DNA of 64,000 bases from Agathobaculum sp. NTUH-O15-33 (GTDB lineage Bacteria; Bacillota; Clostridia; Oscillospirales; Butyricicoccaceae). Positions 1 through 7,713 of this stretch are shown here, in pieces; within the stretch, counting starts at the first letter, position 1; each line of letters starts with the position of its first letter. Under the pieces are notes generated by a model. The model was not told the origin of the DNA. It searched no databases and worked only from the letters and a program-made list of their open reading frames with translations. The stretch covers positions 744,001 to 808,000 of the forward strand of contig NZ_CP136187.1 of the NCBI RefSeq assembly GCF_033193315.1, in the 5' to 3' direction. The translations under genes and the position numbers were made by a program.

Positions 1-438
1 CTGATGGGCGAGCTGGAAAGCGTTGCGGCGCTGAGTAAGTCGGCCTGCTACCCGGTGGACGATGATTTTGTCATTCAGCTCAAATTCAAAAGCGGCGGCC
101 TAGGCGCGATCACCACCTGCGGCCACGCCTCGTGGATCTTCCCGTTCGAGCGGGTGCAGGTCGTGGGCGATCATCAGTCGGTCATCACGGAGGAGCTGGA
201 CAGCTACCGCTATTGTCCGGGCCTGTCCAAGGTGATCGAGGCGAACGAGTACACCAAGCTGCCGTTTGAGAAAAAATGGGGCTACTACGCGATGCACCTG
301 CACATGTACGATGCGCTGGAAAAAGGCCTGCCCGCCCTGAACGACGGTCTGGTCGGTCTGCGCGCCGTCAAACTGGTTGAAGCCTGCCACTGCAGCATTG
401 CTCAAAACGGAGCGGCGTGCAGGGTAGACTCCATATAA
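1..438 (+). CDS. Gfo/Idh/MocA-family oxidoreductase, C-terminal fragment
   Basis: The reading frame is open from the first base, so this is the 3' end of a gene that begins before the window. The visible ~145 residues resemble the C-terminal substrate-binding half of NAD(P)-dependent Gfo/Idh/MocA sugar or inositol dehydrogenases, a beta-sheet domain ending in a helix with a LVEACHCSIAQNG-type tail. The N-terminal Rossmann fold lies outside, so cofactor residues cannot be checked. It sits 34 bp before a sugar-binding lipoprotein gene and is probably cotranscribed with it, which suggests sugar or polyol catabolism. The family assignment rests on overall resemblance and is moderate. Confidence 0.6.
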   Translation: MMGELESVAALSKSACYPVDDDFVIQLKFKSGGLGAITTCGHASWIFPFERVQVVGDHQSVITEELDSYRYCPGLSKVIEANEYTKLPFEKKWGYYAMHLHMYDALEKGLPALNDGLVGLRAVKLVEACHCSIAQNGAACRVDSI

Positions 439-472
439 GCAGAAACGCTCAGATGATGAAGGAGGAAGAAAC

Positions 473-1498
473 ATGAAAAAGGGCAAAGGCTTACTTTCGA
501 TGCTGACGGCATCCGCGCTGCTGATGGGGGTGCTCGCCGGCTGCGGCGGCGCGCCCGACGCAAAGGGCGAAGCGTCTGCGGATGGCGGTCCGGCTGAGGG
601 CGGAAAGAACGTTTCCGCGATCCTGATGTCGCTCAACAGCGATTACTGGCATATGATCGAGTCCGGCGTGATCAACGGCGGCTCGGATTTCGGCATGGAT
701 GTAACCATCACCGCGCCCACGAACGAGGCCGACGTCACCGGTCAGATCGCCATGATCGAGGATCAGATCACCGCCGGTGCGAACGGTCTGGTCTTAGCCC
801 CGTGCGATACCAAGGCCGTGCTGCCCGCGCTTGAAAAGTGCAAGGAAAGCGGCATTCCGGTCGTTCTGATCGATATGGATCTGGACGAGGAGAACCGTGA
901 CCTGCGCGCCACCTTTATCGGCAGCTCGGAATACGCGGCCGGCGAAATGGTGGGCCAATACATTGTGGATAATTTTGAACCCTGCAAGATCGCGGTCATC
1001 CGCGGCCTCGCCGGTCTGCCCTCGCACGACGCGCGCGCGGGTGGTATGCGCGACACGGTCACCGCCAAGGGGTTTGAGGTCGTCACCGAGCAGCCCGCGG
1101 ATTCCGAACGCGGCAAGGCGGTCAACGTGGCGGAGAACATCATGGAATCCACGCCCGATGTCAAGATCATTTATTGCACCAACGATGAGATGGCGCTCGG
1201 CGCGTATCAGGCCGTGGAAGGACAGCAGAAGACCGACGAGATTTTCATCATCGGCTTTGACGGTTCGCCGGACGCGCTCAAGTCGATCAAGGACGGCAAG
1301 CTGGGCGCGAGCCTTGCGCAGAAGCCGATCGAGATGGGCTTTAAGGGCGTCGAAGCGCTGCAGACCCTGCTGGACGGCGGCACGGTGGACAGCACCATCT
1401 ATACCTCCACGCAGATCGTGGATGCCTCCAACGTCGAGACGTTCGAGGCCGATTTGAACGCACAGATGGAAAAGGCGGCCGCGGCGGCGAAGAAGTAA
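473..1498 (+). CDS. RbsB-like sugar ABC transporter substrate-binding lipoprotein
   Basis: The protein has 341 residues. A lipoprotein signal peptide (residues 1-24, lipobox LAGC with lipidated Cys24) is followed by a short Gly/Ala/Asp-rich linker and a two-lobed periplasmic-binding-protein type 1 domain (about residues 45-330). Family hallmarks include the IEDQITAGANGLVLAPCD segment and the hinge region IIGFDGSPDALKSI. It should capture a sugar or related ligand outside the membrane for an ABC importer. No ATPase or permease adjoins it here, so its partners must lie upstream or elsewhere. The start is supported by GGAGG upstream of ATG 473. It lies between an oxidoreductase tail and a PIG-L deacetylase in one tight run. 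Confidence 0.88.
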   Translation: MKKGKGLLSMLTASALLMGVLAGCGGAPDAKGEASADGGPAEGGKNVSAILMSLNSDYWHMIESGVINGGSDFGMDVTITAPTNEADVTGQIAMIEDQITAGANGLVLAPCDTKAVLPALEKCKESGIPVVLIDMDLDEENRDLRATFIGSSEYAAGEMVGQYIVDNFEPCKIAVIRGLAGLPSHDARAGGMRDTVTAKGFEVVTEQPADSERGKAVNVAENIMESTPDVKIIYCTNDEMALGAYQAVEGQQKTDEIFIIGFDGSPDALKSIKDGKLGASLAQKPIEMGFKGVEALQTLLDGGTVDSTIYTSTQIVDASNVETFEADLNAQMEKAAAAAKK

Positions 1499-1530
1499 CC
1501 AGCATTACTGAGAAAGGAGCGTTTGACACG

Positions 1531-2220
1531 ATGAAAGTCATGGCGATCGTCGCCCATATGGACGACGCGGAAATCTACTGCGGAGGCACGCTCCGGAAAT
1601 ACATTGAGCGCGGGGACGAGGTAACGGTGCTTGTCGTCACCAACGGCAACAAGGGCAGCCACACGCTCTCGCCGGAGGAGCTGACGCGGGTGCGCCGCGA
1701 GGAGCAGCGCGAGGCTTGCCGCCGCTTGGGCGCGAACGAGCCCATGTTTTATAATTACGAGGATGATATGATGATCGACTCCGTGCAGCTGCGGCTCGAT
1801 CTGGTCGCGGCGATCCGCAAGGTGCGTCCGCGCGTCATCATCACGCACACGCCGCAGGACGGCTCGAACGATCATGGCATGGTGGGCATGGGCGTGACAA
1901 AGGCGCTGATCTCCCTGCCATTCAAAAACATTCCGGTCGAAGAGGAACCGATGGAGGAAATGCCACAGGTGTTCTTTATGGAGCCCGCCGGCGGCGTGGG
2001 CTTTATGCCGGAGCAGTATGTGGATATCACGGACGTGCAGGATAAAAAGGTACATGCGTTTATGGCGTATGAAAGCCAGCTCGCGTACGATCCCCGCTAT
2101 TTGGAGAACATTGAGGTAGTGGGCCGTTTCCGGGGCTATCAGGCGGGATGCCGATTTGGAGAAGCGTTTCAAGGCTATCGCTTCTTTGGGTTTATGCCCG
2201 ATTTCAAGCTGCTTCCCTGA
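1531..2220 (+). CDS. PIG-L/LmbE-family deacetylase
   Basis: This 229-residue protein belongs to the zinc-dependent LmbE-like (PIG-L) deacetylases, which remove N-acyl groups from amino-sugar conjugates. The metal-binding motif AHMDDAEIYCGG is at residues 8-19 (family consensus AHPDD) and a second metal-ligand region, THTPQDGSNDHGMVG, lies near residue 110. The length is typical. The ATG start has AAAGGAG upstream. It follows the binding-protein gene by 32 bp, so the preceding oxidoreductase, transporter component and deacetylase probably form one operon acting on an N-acetylated or otherwise conjugated sugar. The substrate cannot be deduced. A strong terminator follows. Confidence 0.85.
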   Translation: MKVMAIVAHMDDAEIYCGGTLRKYIERGDEVTVLVVTNGNKGSHTLSPEELTRVRREEQREACRRLGANEPMFYNYEDDMMIDSVQLRLDLVAAIRKVRPRVIITHTPQDGSNDHGMVGMGVTKALISLPFKNIPVEEEPMEEMPQVFFMEPAGGVGFMPEQYVDITDVQDKKVHAFMAYESQLAYDPRYLENIEVVGRFRGYQAGCRFGEAFQGYRFFGFMPDFKLLP

Positions 2221-2272
2221 ACCTGCCCGATATGCAGCAATTCTCTTCTCTTTTTTCTTTCCTCTGCGGCAA

Positions 2273-2305
2273 GGGTCGGTGTGCAAGCGGCACACCGACC
2301 CTTTT
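2273..2305 (+). terminator. Rho-independent terminator after the PIG-L gene
   Basis: GGGTCGGTGTGC (2273-2284) pairs perfectly with GCACACCGACCC (2290-2301) around a 5-nt loop. The 12-bp stem is followed by CTTTTCTCTTT. It closes the first operon. Confidence 0.9.
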
Positions 2306-2402
2306 CTCTTTACTTTTCCACATAGTTTTGATACACTAAAAACAAATATAAACAGTAAAAAATATCCTTACAGGCTGTTTTAGATATAGGAAAGTGAGAA
2401 TC

Positions 2403-3407
2403 ATGGCTAAGCGAGTAACATTAAAAGATCTGTCCGATCGACTGGGCCTGTCGCAAAACACGATATCGCTGGTTTTACGGGACATGCCGGGCATCTCGGA
2501 AACGACGCGGCAAACGGTTTTGCGCGTTGCGGAGGAAATGGGGTATAACGGGAAAAAACGGCGGACGGAAATGCCCCATATCTGCGTGCTCACCACCTAC
2601 GCAAACAATACGGACACGTATTTTTTCGGCAGGCTGCAAAACAAAATTGAATACTGCCTGAAAGAGCGCTGCTGCCCCACGATCACGATCAATAATGTGG
2701 AGACCTATCCGCTTGAGACCATTGAGGAGCTTTGCGCGGCAAATGATATTTCCGGCATTATCATGGTGGCCGATATTGGCCGGGAACTGGTGGAAAAGAT
2801 TAAGGGGCTGGCGCTGCCCATCCTCTGCGCGGGTTTTTATGTGCCGGGCATTCAGGTGGACAGCGTGCTGGAGGACAATATTTCCGGCATGGAGATGATC
2901 GCGCGGCATCTGTGTAAAGAAGGCTGCAAGCGGGCGGGCTTTATCGGGCCGATTCGGCCGGATCAGGGCTTTTTTGAACGCTGGATGGCCTTTTCGGCGA
3001 TCGCGGAGCGGTACGGCATCGTCGTGGATAGCAAGACCTGCCTGCTCGATATCGATTACGCTGATTTTGGCAACGTGGAGCAGGCGGCGCAGATGATCCA
3101 CGCGCTGCCCGCCCTGCCCGAAGCGTTCGTTTGCGCGAACGACAGGATCGCGATGAGCGTAATTAAGGCCCTGCAATATAACGGGCGGCGGGTGCCCGAG
3201 GATGTCGGCGTGATCGGTTTTGACAACAGCGATCTCGCGCAGCTTTGCACGCCCACGCTTGCGACTGTGGACAATTTTGTGGAGGAACAGGCGGTTTGCG
3301 CGGTGGAGCGTTTGCTCAAGCGCATCACGCAGCCGGGCATGCCCTTTCAGCGCATTTTGTGCAGAACGGAATTTGTGGCCGGCGATTCGTTCCGGGCCGC
3401 AAAGTAA
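2403..3407 (+). CDS. LacI-family transcriptional regulator
   Basis: This is a 334-residue regulator with an N-terminal LacI-type helix-turn-helix (TLKDLSDRLGLSQNTISLVL, residues 6-25), a hinge helix, and a periplasmic-binding-protein-like effector domain (about 60-330) ending in the usual VGVIGFDNSDLAQLCTPTLATV region. ATG 2403 is preferred to GTG 2394, because AGGAAAG lies at a sensible distance only from 2403. It stands alone between two terminators. The effector is probably a sugar, and the targets could be the sugar genes just upstream, but no operator was recognised that would prove it. Confidence 0.9.
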   Translation: MAKRVTLKDLSDRLGLSQNTISLVLRDMPGISETTRQTVLRVAEEMGYNGKKRRTEMPHICVLTTYANNTDTYFFGRLQNKIEYCLKERCCPTITINNVETYPLETIEELCAANDISGIIMVADIGRELVEKIKGLALPILCAGFYVPGIQVDSVLEDNISGMEMIARHLCKEGCKRAGFIGPIRPDQGFFERWMAFSAIAERYGIVVDSKTCLLDIDYADFGNVEQAAQMIHALPALPEAFVCANDRIAMSVIKALQYNGRRVPEDVGVIGFDNSDLAQLCTPTLATVDNFVEEQAVCAVERLLKRITQPGMPFQRILCRTEFVAGDSFRAAK

Positions 3408-3413
3408 CGCGGC

Positions 3414-3459
3414 AAACCGCCCCCGCGCCGGTATAGGAGTACCGGCGCGGGGGCGGTTT
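3414..3459. terminator. Bidirectional terminator between convergent genes
   Basis: A perfect 20-bp stem (3414-3433 with 3440-3459) with a 6-nt loop carries AAA on one flank and TTT on the other. It can therefore terminate both the LacI gene (+) and the minus-strand gene that ends at 3472. Confidence 0.9.
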
Positions 3460-3471
3460 ATGGTAGGCCGC

Positions 3472-4170
3472 TTATTTCTTCCAGCGCTTAAGCGTAGGAA
3501 AGTATTCGAGCATTTGCAGGCGGGCCGCTTCCTTATTGGTATAAAGGGCTTCGCTGCCCTCTACGTTCAGGCAGATTTCAATCATTTCCTCCATCGTGCA
3601 GTCGGCGGTGAACGCGCCCTTTTGGTAGCAGTAGCAGCAGTAGTCCGCGCTCTTGGCGCCGTCCGCCTCGGTGCCGTAGTCGGCGTCCTTGGTCATCGGC
3701 ATGCCGCAGCATTGGCAGATGTCCGCGAGGCCGATGTAAATGTTGATATCGCCCTCCATGCTGTCGCCGCAGGAGACGTATTCTTCAAAGTCGACGCCGA
3801 AGGCGCGCGGCAGCTTGATCTTCCAAATTTCATCCCAAGCTTTTGCGGTCGATTCGCGTACGTCGCCATGGAAGCTGAATTTGGCGTACTTGCCCGCGGG
3901 GATCACAACTTCGGTAAAGCCCGCCGGACAGGTGTCGCTTTCGCAGCCCGCGATCACATCGTAGCTCATTTCCTCCCAGTTGTAGTTGGTGTAAGCGCCG
4001 TATACCATGGCGTTCTCGCTGGAAGGCTCCAGCTGTCCGTAGGCGCCGCCGCCCATAAAGTCGGCCCAAAGCTTGCCGATCTTTTCCGCGCAGTCCGCCG
4101 CGTTATTTGCGGCGCGGGTAGCAAGGCCGACGATGCGGCGTTCGGGCAGTGTAACGATCTCGTAATTCAT
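3472..4170 (-). CDS. GyrI-like effector-binding protein with C-terminal zinc ribbon
   Basis: The 232-residue protein starts with a GyrI/AraC-effector-binding-like domain (about residues 1-145, including NYNWEEMSYDVIAGCE and IPAGKYAKF). After it comes a cysteine-rich module, CQCCGMPM ... YCCYCYQKG (about 155-190), that matches putative zinc-ribbon domains (family zf-ribbon_2, from memory). GyrI-like domains bind small hydrophobic ligands. There is no DNA-binding domain, so it may be a ligand-sequestering or stress protein. The start is set to ATG 4170 because GGAAAGG is correctly spaced only for that codon; a longer frame begins at 4194. It lies head to tail with the WYL regulator upstream, suggesting they are linked. 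Confidence 0.75.
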   Translation of the reverse strand: MNYEIVTLPERRIVGLATRAANNAADCAEKIGKLWADFMGGGAYGQLEPSSENAMVYGAYTNYNWEEMSYDVIAGCESDTCPAGFTEVVIPAGKYAKFSFHGDVRESTAKAWDEIWKIKLPRAFGVDFEEYVSCGDSMEGDINIYIGLADICQCCGMPMTKDADYGTEADGAKSADYCCYCYQKGAFTADCTMEEMIEICLNVEGSEALYTNKEAARLQMLEYFPTLKRWKK

Positions 4171-4237
4171 AGTATTCATCCTTTCCGCTTTCATGGTTTT
4201 ATCTTACCCCACAAAAGCGGACAGGGCGTGACCGGAT

Positions 4238-5137
4238 TTAACGGTATTTTTCCGAGAGCTTTGCGGCTTCCTCACGCATGCGGTCGCGCATCGACGGGGG
4301 AGAAAGCACCTCCGCGCCCGCGCCGTAGCTGAGCAGATAACCGCAGCCCCAGAAGCCGGCCGGCCATACCGCGCGCACGACGAGCGACCCGTCCGGCTGC
4401 TTTTCGATCTGCGCGCGGTCAAATTCATCATATACTCGAAACGCAAGGGCGGGATCGAAGCGAATGGTCAAGTGCTCCATCGGTACGGCTTGCGTTTCAG
4501 CGCCTAACTCGGGCGGCGCGGGGCGCGGGGCAAAGGTATCCGCCGCGAGCGTCAGGTTCTCCATGCGCGACAGGCGGAACGTGCGGTAATCATACCGGTC
4601 GCGGCAAAACGCCTGCAAGTACCAGCCCATGCCCTTAAAGCGCAGCTTCATCGGCTCGACGGTGCGGTGCGAACTGGCGCCGGTGGACGCATAGTAATCA
4701 AAGCACAGCACGCGGCGGTCGAGCACCGCCTGACGGAGCAGTGGAAAAAGCTGCTTATCCGCCGCGCCGCTGCCCCAGCTGGAAAAGTCCACGTCGATCC
4801 AGTCCGTCGTGCCGCGGCGGAACAGACCGTTCAGGCGGCTCAAAACGTTCGCGCCGACATCCACCCCGGTCGCGCGCAGGCTTTGCAGCGCGTAGAGGAT
4901 CTCGTCCTGTTCGCGCTCGGAAAGCAGCGAGCGGCTGAGCACAAAATCATCCAGCAGGCGCACGCCGCCGTTGCGCCCGCGCGCGGCATATACGGGCACG
5001 CCGGAAGCGGAGAGCGCGTCAATATCGCGGCGCACAGTGCGCTCGGATACCTCCAGACGCTCCGCCAGCTCGGACACGGTCGCGCCGCCGCGTTCCAGCA
5101 AAACATAGATTATTTCAAAAAGCCGTCCGCTTTGCAT
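4238..5137 (-). CDS. HTH/WYL-domain transcriptional regulator (YafY-like)
   Basis: This 299-residue protein begins with a DeoR-like winged helix (VSELAERLEVSERTVRRDID, residues 20-39) and continues with a WYL ligand-sensing domain around residues 140-225. That domain contains the characteristic GWYLQAFCRDRYDYRTFRL segment. A C-terminal WYL extension completes the usual ~300-residue architecture. Such proteins sense nucleotides, nucleic acids or other negatively charged ligands and control stress or metabolic genes. It is 67 bp upstream of the GyrI-like gene in the same direction, so that gene is a likely partner or target. The gene to its right is divergent. Confidence 0.88.
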   Translation of the reverse strand: MQSGRLFEIIYVLLERGGATVSELAERLEVSERTVRRDIDALSASGVPVYAARGRNGGVRLLDDFVLSRSLLSEREQDEILYALQSLRATGVDVGANVLSRLNGLFRRGTTDWIDVDFSSWGSGAADKQLFPLLRQAVLDRRVLCFDYYASTGASSHRTVEPMKLRFKGMGWYLQAFCRDRYDYRTFRLSRMENLTLAADTFAPRPAPPELGAETQAVPMEHLTIRFDPALAFRVYDEFDRAQIEKQPDGSLVVRAVWPAGFWGCGYLLSYGAGAEVLSPPSMRDRMREEAAKLSEKYR

Positions 5138-5229
5138 GTAGCCTCACCTCGTTCGTTAGTATATCATAAAAAGAAAGGGCGCGCCGCAAGGGCCTTTAAA
5201 ATTTATGCCCGCCATTTTATAGCGGCCGG

Positions 5230-5267
5230 TTGACAGCGGAGCAAACATTATATATAATCGATTATAT
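5230..5267 (+). promoter_or_regulatory. moaC promoter with overlapping palindromic operator
   Basis: TTGACA (5230-5235) and TATAAT (5253-5258) are separated by exactly 17 bp, a consensus SigA promoter. The perfect 16-bp palindrome ATATAATCGATTATAT (5252-5267) covers the -10 box, as expected for a repressor site. Its core ATAATCGATTAT recurs downstream of the promoter at 12167-12195. Confidence 0.85.
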
Positions 5268-5306
5268 TAAAATAAAAAGCGGACATTGCAAATAGGAGGC
5301 GGCGGC

Positions 5307-5795
5307 ATGAACCTGACGCACTTGGATGAAAACGGCGCGGCGCGCATGGTCGATGTGGGAGAAAAGGCTGTTTCGGCGCGCATGGCGCGGGCGCAGGCCG
5401 AGATCGTCATGCAGCCGGAAACGCTGCGGCTGATCTGCGCCGGGCGGATCGAAAAGGGCGATGTATTTTCCTGTGCGCGCATCGCGGGCATTATGGCGGC
5501 AAAGCGCACGTTCGAGCTAATTCCCATGTGCCATCCGATACCGATCGACGGCGTGACCGTGGAATTTGAGGTGCTGGACCCGACCCGCGTGCGCGTGACC
5601 GCCACGCTGCGCTGCACTTGGAAAACCGGCATAGAAATGGAAGCGCTGACCGCCGCGTCCGTGGCCGCGCTGACGATCTACGACATGTGCAAGGCGGTGG
5701 ACCGCTCCATGGAGATCGAAGCGGTCCGATTAAATGAAAAAAACGGCGGCAGATCGGGACATTTTGTCAACAAATGTGACAAAAACATGGAATAA
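5307..5795 (+). CDS. moaC: Cyclic pyranopterin monophosphate synthase MoaC
   Basis: MoaC converts the MoaA product (3',8-cyclo-dihydro-GTP) into cyclic pyranopterin monophosphate, the second step of molybdenum-cofactor synthesis. At 162 residues it has the usual length. Hallmarks are MVDVGEK near residue 14, the [19 protein letters not shown] segment, [11 protein letters not shown] carrying the catalytic-region Cys-His, and [20 protein letters not shown] near the C terminus. ATG 5307 is chosen over TTG 5286 because AGGAGG (5294-5299) lies between them. It is separated from the other cofactor genes (24-27 kb) and has its own promoter and operator. Confidence 0.95.
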   Translation: MNLTHLDENGAARMVDVGEKAVSARMARAQAEIVMQPETLRLICAGRIEKGDVFSCARIAGIMAAKRTFELIPMCHPIPIDGVTVEFEVLDPTRVRVTATLRCTWKTGIEMEALTAASVAALTIYDMCKAVDRSMEIEAVRLNEKNGGRSGHFVNKCDKNME

Positions 5796-5808
5796 AGCTT
5801 TTTTCGCG

Positions 5809-5837
5809 TTGACAAGCCCGCGGTACCGGCATAAAAT
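5809..5837 (+). promoter_or_regulatory. Promoter of the GntR gene at 5905
   Basis: TTGACA (5809-5814), a 17-bp spacer and TAAAAT (5832-5837) form a near-consensus SigA promoter about 70 bp before the start codon. Confidence 0.8.
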
Positions 5838-5904
5838 AAATACAATATGACTGTAAAAACAGGAATCCGATTCCTTTTTTCTGCGACGAGGAGATAAAAT
5901 TCGT

Positions 5905-6573
5905 ATGGAGTCAATCCAGCCAATCAAAAAACGCGCGCTGTACCGTGATGAGATCAAGGAAGCGATCCGCGGAGCCATTTTTTCCGGAGAATTGCAGCCG
6001 GGGGACCGTATCGTGGAGACCCGCTGGGCCAAGGATTTAGGCGTGTCCCAGTCGCCGGTGCGGGAAGCGATCCGCGAACTGGAGATCGTCGGTTTAATTG
6101 AAAACATACCGTATCAGGGATCGTTTGTGCGTAAGATCACCCGCAAGGACGTGCGCGATTCCTATTTGGTGCGCATGTGTCTGGAGCAGCTCGGCACGCA
6201 GGACGCCTGCCGCCTGATCACCGATGAGCAGCTCGTGCGCGTCAAGGAGAGCTTGGACGGCATGGAAAAGGCCGCCGCGGTGCGCGACTTTGACCAATAC
6301 ATTCGGTACGATGTGGATTTCCACGGACGGATCATGCGCGTTTCACCGAATGAAATGCTGCTGCGCCTTTGGGATCAGTGCAATATCCGCGAATGGACGC
6401 ACTTCGGCACGCAGTATTCCGAAAAAACCCTCGATGTGCTGGCCCTGCGCCATGAACGGATCTATAAGGCGCTGGTGGCGCGCGATGAACAGGCCGCGCT
6501 GGAGGAAACGCGGCGGCATATCGCCGAGCTGGTCGATGAATTGGACGAGCGGATGGCGGCTGAGCAGAATTAA
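5905..6573 (+). CDS. GntR-family regulator, FadR (FCD) subfamily
   Basis: The 222-residue protein has an N-terminal winged helix (residues 10-75) with the GntR signature GDRIVETRWAKDLGVSQSPV followed by REAIRELE. An all-helical FCD ligand-binding domain (about 85-215) includes the metal-ligand-type residues D and H in DVDFHGRIM and the late RHIAELV helix. FCD domains bind carboxylates and similar metabolites. It is a single-gene unit with its own promoter and terminator, placed between moaC and the hydroxylase operon, so it may regulate the molybdenum island. It resembles the GntR at 27410 (shared GELxPGDRIVET and VREAIRELE segments) more than the one at 11302. Confidence 0.92.
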   Translation: MESIQPIKKRALYRDEIKEAIRGAIFSGELQPGDRIVETRWAKDLGVSQSPVREAIRELEIVGLIENIPYQGSFVRKITRKDVRDSYLVRMCLEQLGTQDACRLITDEQLVRVKESLDGMEKAAAVRDFDQYIRYDVDFHGRIMRVSPNEMLLRLWDQCNIREWTHFGTQYSEKTLDVLALRHERIYKALVARDEQAALEETRRHIAELVDELDERMAAEQN

Positions 6574-6578
6574 CAAAA

Positions 6579-6616
6579 AAGCGGTGCGTTTTTTGGGAAT
6601 GCACCGCTTCTTTTTT
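6579..6616 (+). terminator. Terminator after the GntR gene
   Basis: AAGCGGTGC (6579-6587) pairs with GCACCGCTT (6601-6609) around a 13-nt loop and is followed by CTTTTTT. An A-run precedes the stem, so it may also work in reverse. Confidence 0.85.
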
Positions 6617-6628
6617 GTTTAGAGGGGC

Positions 6629-6685
6629 TTGACGGGACGGGGGAAGCGGTGATACATTATTGTCATGACAGACATGACAATAATG
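6629..6685 (+). promoter_or_regulatory. Promoter/operator of the PLP enzyme-hydroxylase operon
   Basis: TTGACG (6629-6634) and TACATT (6653-6658, 18-bp spacing) form a plausible promoter. Overlapping its downstream edge is an inverted repeat with 13-bp perfect arms, 6655-6667 and 6673-6685, around ACAGA. Its central 19 bp, TGTCATGACAGACATGACA, match 15 of 19 positions of a site in front of the GntR gene at 11302-11958, which is therefore the likely repressor. Confidence 0.8.
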
Positions 6686-6701
6686 AGAAAGGAGCTGCGA
6701 T

Positions 6702-7709
6702 ATGGAGTTTACCTCGATCCCACGGCGGGGGTATGTCGAACAGCCGACGCCGCTGCAAAAGCTGCCGCGCTTTTCGGAAGCGCTCGGCGGTCCGGAAATT
6801 TGGATCAAGCGCGACGATCTGCTTCCGTTCGGTGGCAACAAGCTGCGCAAGCTGGATTATTTGATGGAGGACGCCGTGCGCGCCGGCGCGGACACGATCA
6901 TCACGGCGAGCACGAACCAGTGCTGCCATAACGAGATCGTGCTGCTGCTGGCGAGGCGGGAAGGCATGCGCGCGTCGCTCGTCATGGAGGCGTGGGGCGA
7001 CCCCGCCTACCGCTTTGCGCGGTCGCCAGAACGCGCGCTGTATTCTTTGGCCGGGGCGGACGCGGTGGAAACGACGACCGCGCCGCCCTCCGGTCCGGTG
7101 GAAAGCATGCCGCTGGCGCAAAGGCTCCGGGAGGACGCGCGGGCAAGGGGCGACAGCGTTTACTTTATGCCGCGCGGCGGCGCGGGCGCGCTGGGCTGCT
7201 GCGGTTATGTGCGGGCGGCGGAAGAGCTTGCCGCGCAATGGGGCGCGGACACGCCGGCCGCTATCGTATGCCCTTGCGGTTTGGGCGGCACGCAGGCGGG
7301 GCTGATCGTCGGCCTGCACCGGCTGGGCTGTCGAACGCGGGTGATCGGCGTCGGCGTGACCGGGAAAAGCGAAGCGGAGATGCGCGTCTCTGTTCTGGCG
7401 CAGTGCGGGGAGCTGGCAAAGTTTCTGGATTTGCCGCCCGTGCCCGACGAGGCGGTACAGTGCGTCGAAGGCTATGCCGGGGCTGGCTATGCCAAGCCGT
7501 GCGGCGAGCAATATCGCGCGATGTGCCGCTTGGCGCGGACCGAGGGCGTGCTCACCGATCCGGTCTATTCGGGCAAGGCGCTCTACGGTTTGACCGAGCT
7601 GGTCCGCCGGGGCGCGTTCCCGGCGGATGGCCGCGTGGTGTTTTTACACACGGGGGGCATGAATTTGTACTACGACTATGCCGCTCTAACGCAATTTGAG
7701 GAGGGCTGA
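6702..7709 (+). CDS. D-cysteine desulfhydrase/ACC deaminase-family PLP enzyme
   Basis: This 335-residue fold-type II PLP enzyme resembles DcyD and ACC deaminase. The PLP lysine lies in PFGGNKLRKLDYL (probably Lys47). A glycine-rich phosphate-binding loop is seen in CPCGLGGTQAGL (about 190-200). In the substrate-carboxylate loop, where the family usually has Q-S-N-Q/H, this protein has S-T-N-Q (residues 70-73), so the serine is threonine. It could deaminate or desulfurate a D-amino acid or a related amine. It is the first gene of an operon with a molybdenum hydroxylase, 4 bp before the large subunit, so it may act before or after a ring hydroxylation step. The substrate is unknown. Confidence 0.8.
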   Translation: MEFTSIPRRGYVEQPTPLQKLPRFSEALGGPEIWIKRDDLLPFGGNKLRKLDYLMEDAVRAGADTIITASTNQCCHNEIVLLLARREGMRASLVMEAWGDPAYRFARSPERALYSLAGADAVETTTAPPSGPVESMPLAQRLREDARARGDSVYFMPRGGAGALGCCGYVRAAEELAAQWGADTPAAIVCPCGLGGTQAGLIVGLHRLGCRTRVIGVGVTGKSEAEMRVSVLAQCGELAKFLDLPPVPDEAVQCVEGYAGAGYAKPCGEQYRAMCRLARTEGVLTDPVYSGKALYGLTELVRRGAFPADGRVVFLHTGGMNLYYDYAALTQFEEG

Positions 7710-7713
7710 AACG

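Noticed and set aside
3220..4332. 370-codon plus-strand frame over the GyrI-like gene
   Set aside because: It crosses a bidirectional terminator, has no recognisable domain, and lies antisense to a gene with intact motifs.
5286..5306. Upstream TTG start for moaC
   Set aside because: The AGGAGG site lies between TTG 5286 and ATG 5307 and can only serve the latter.
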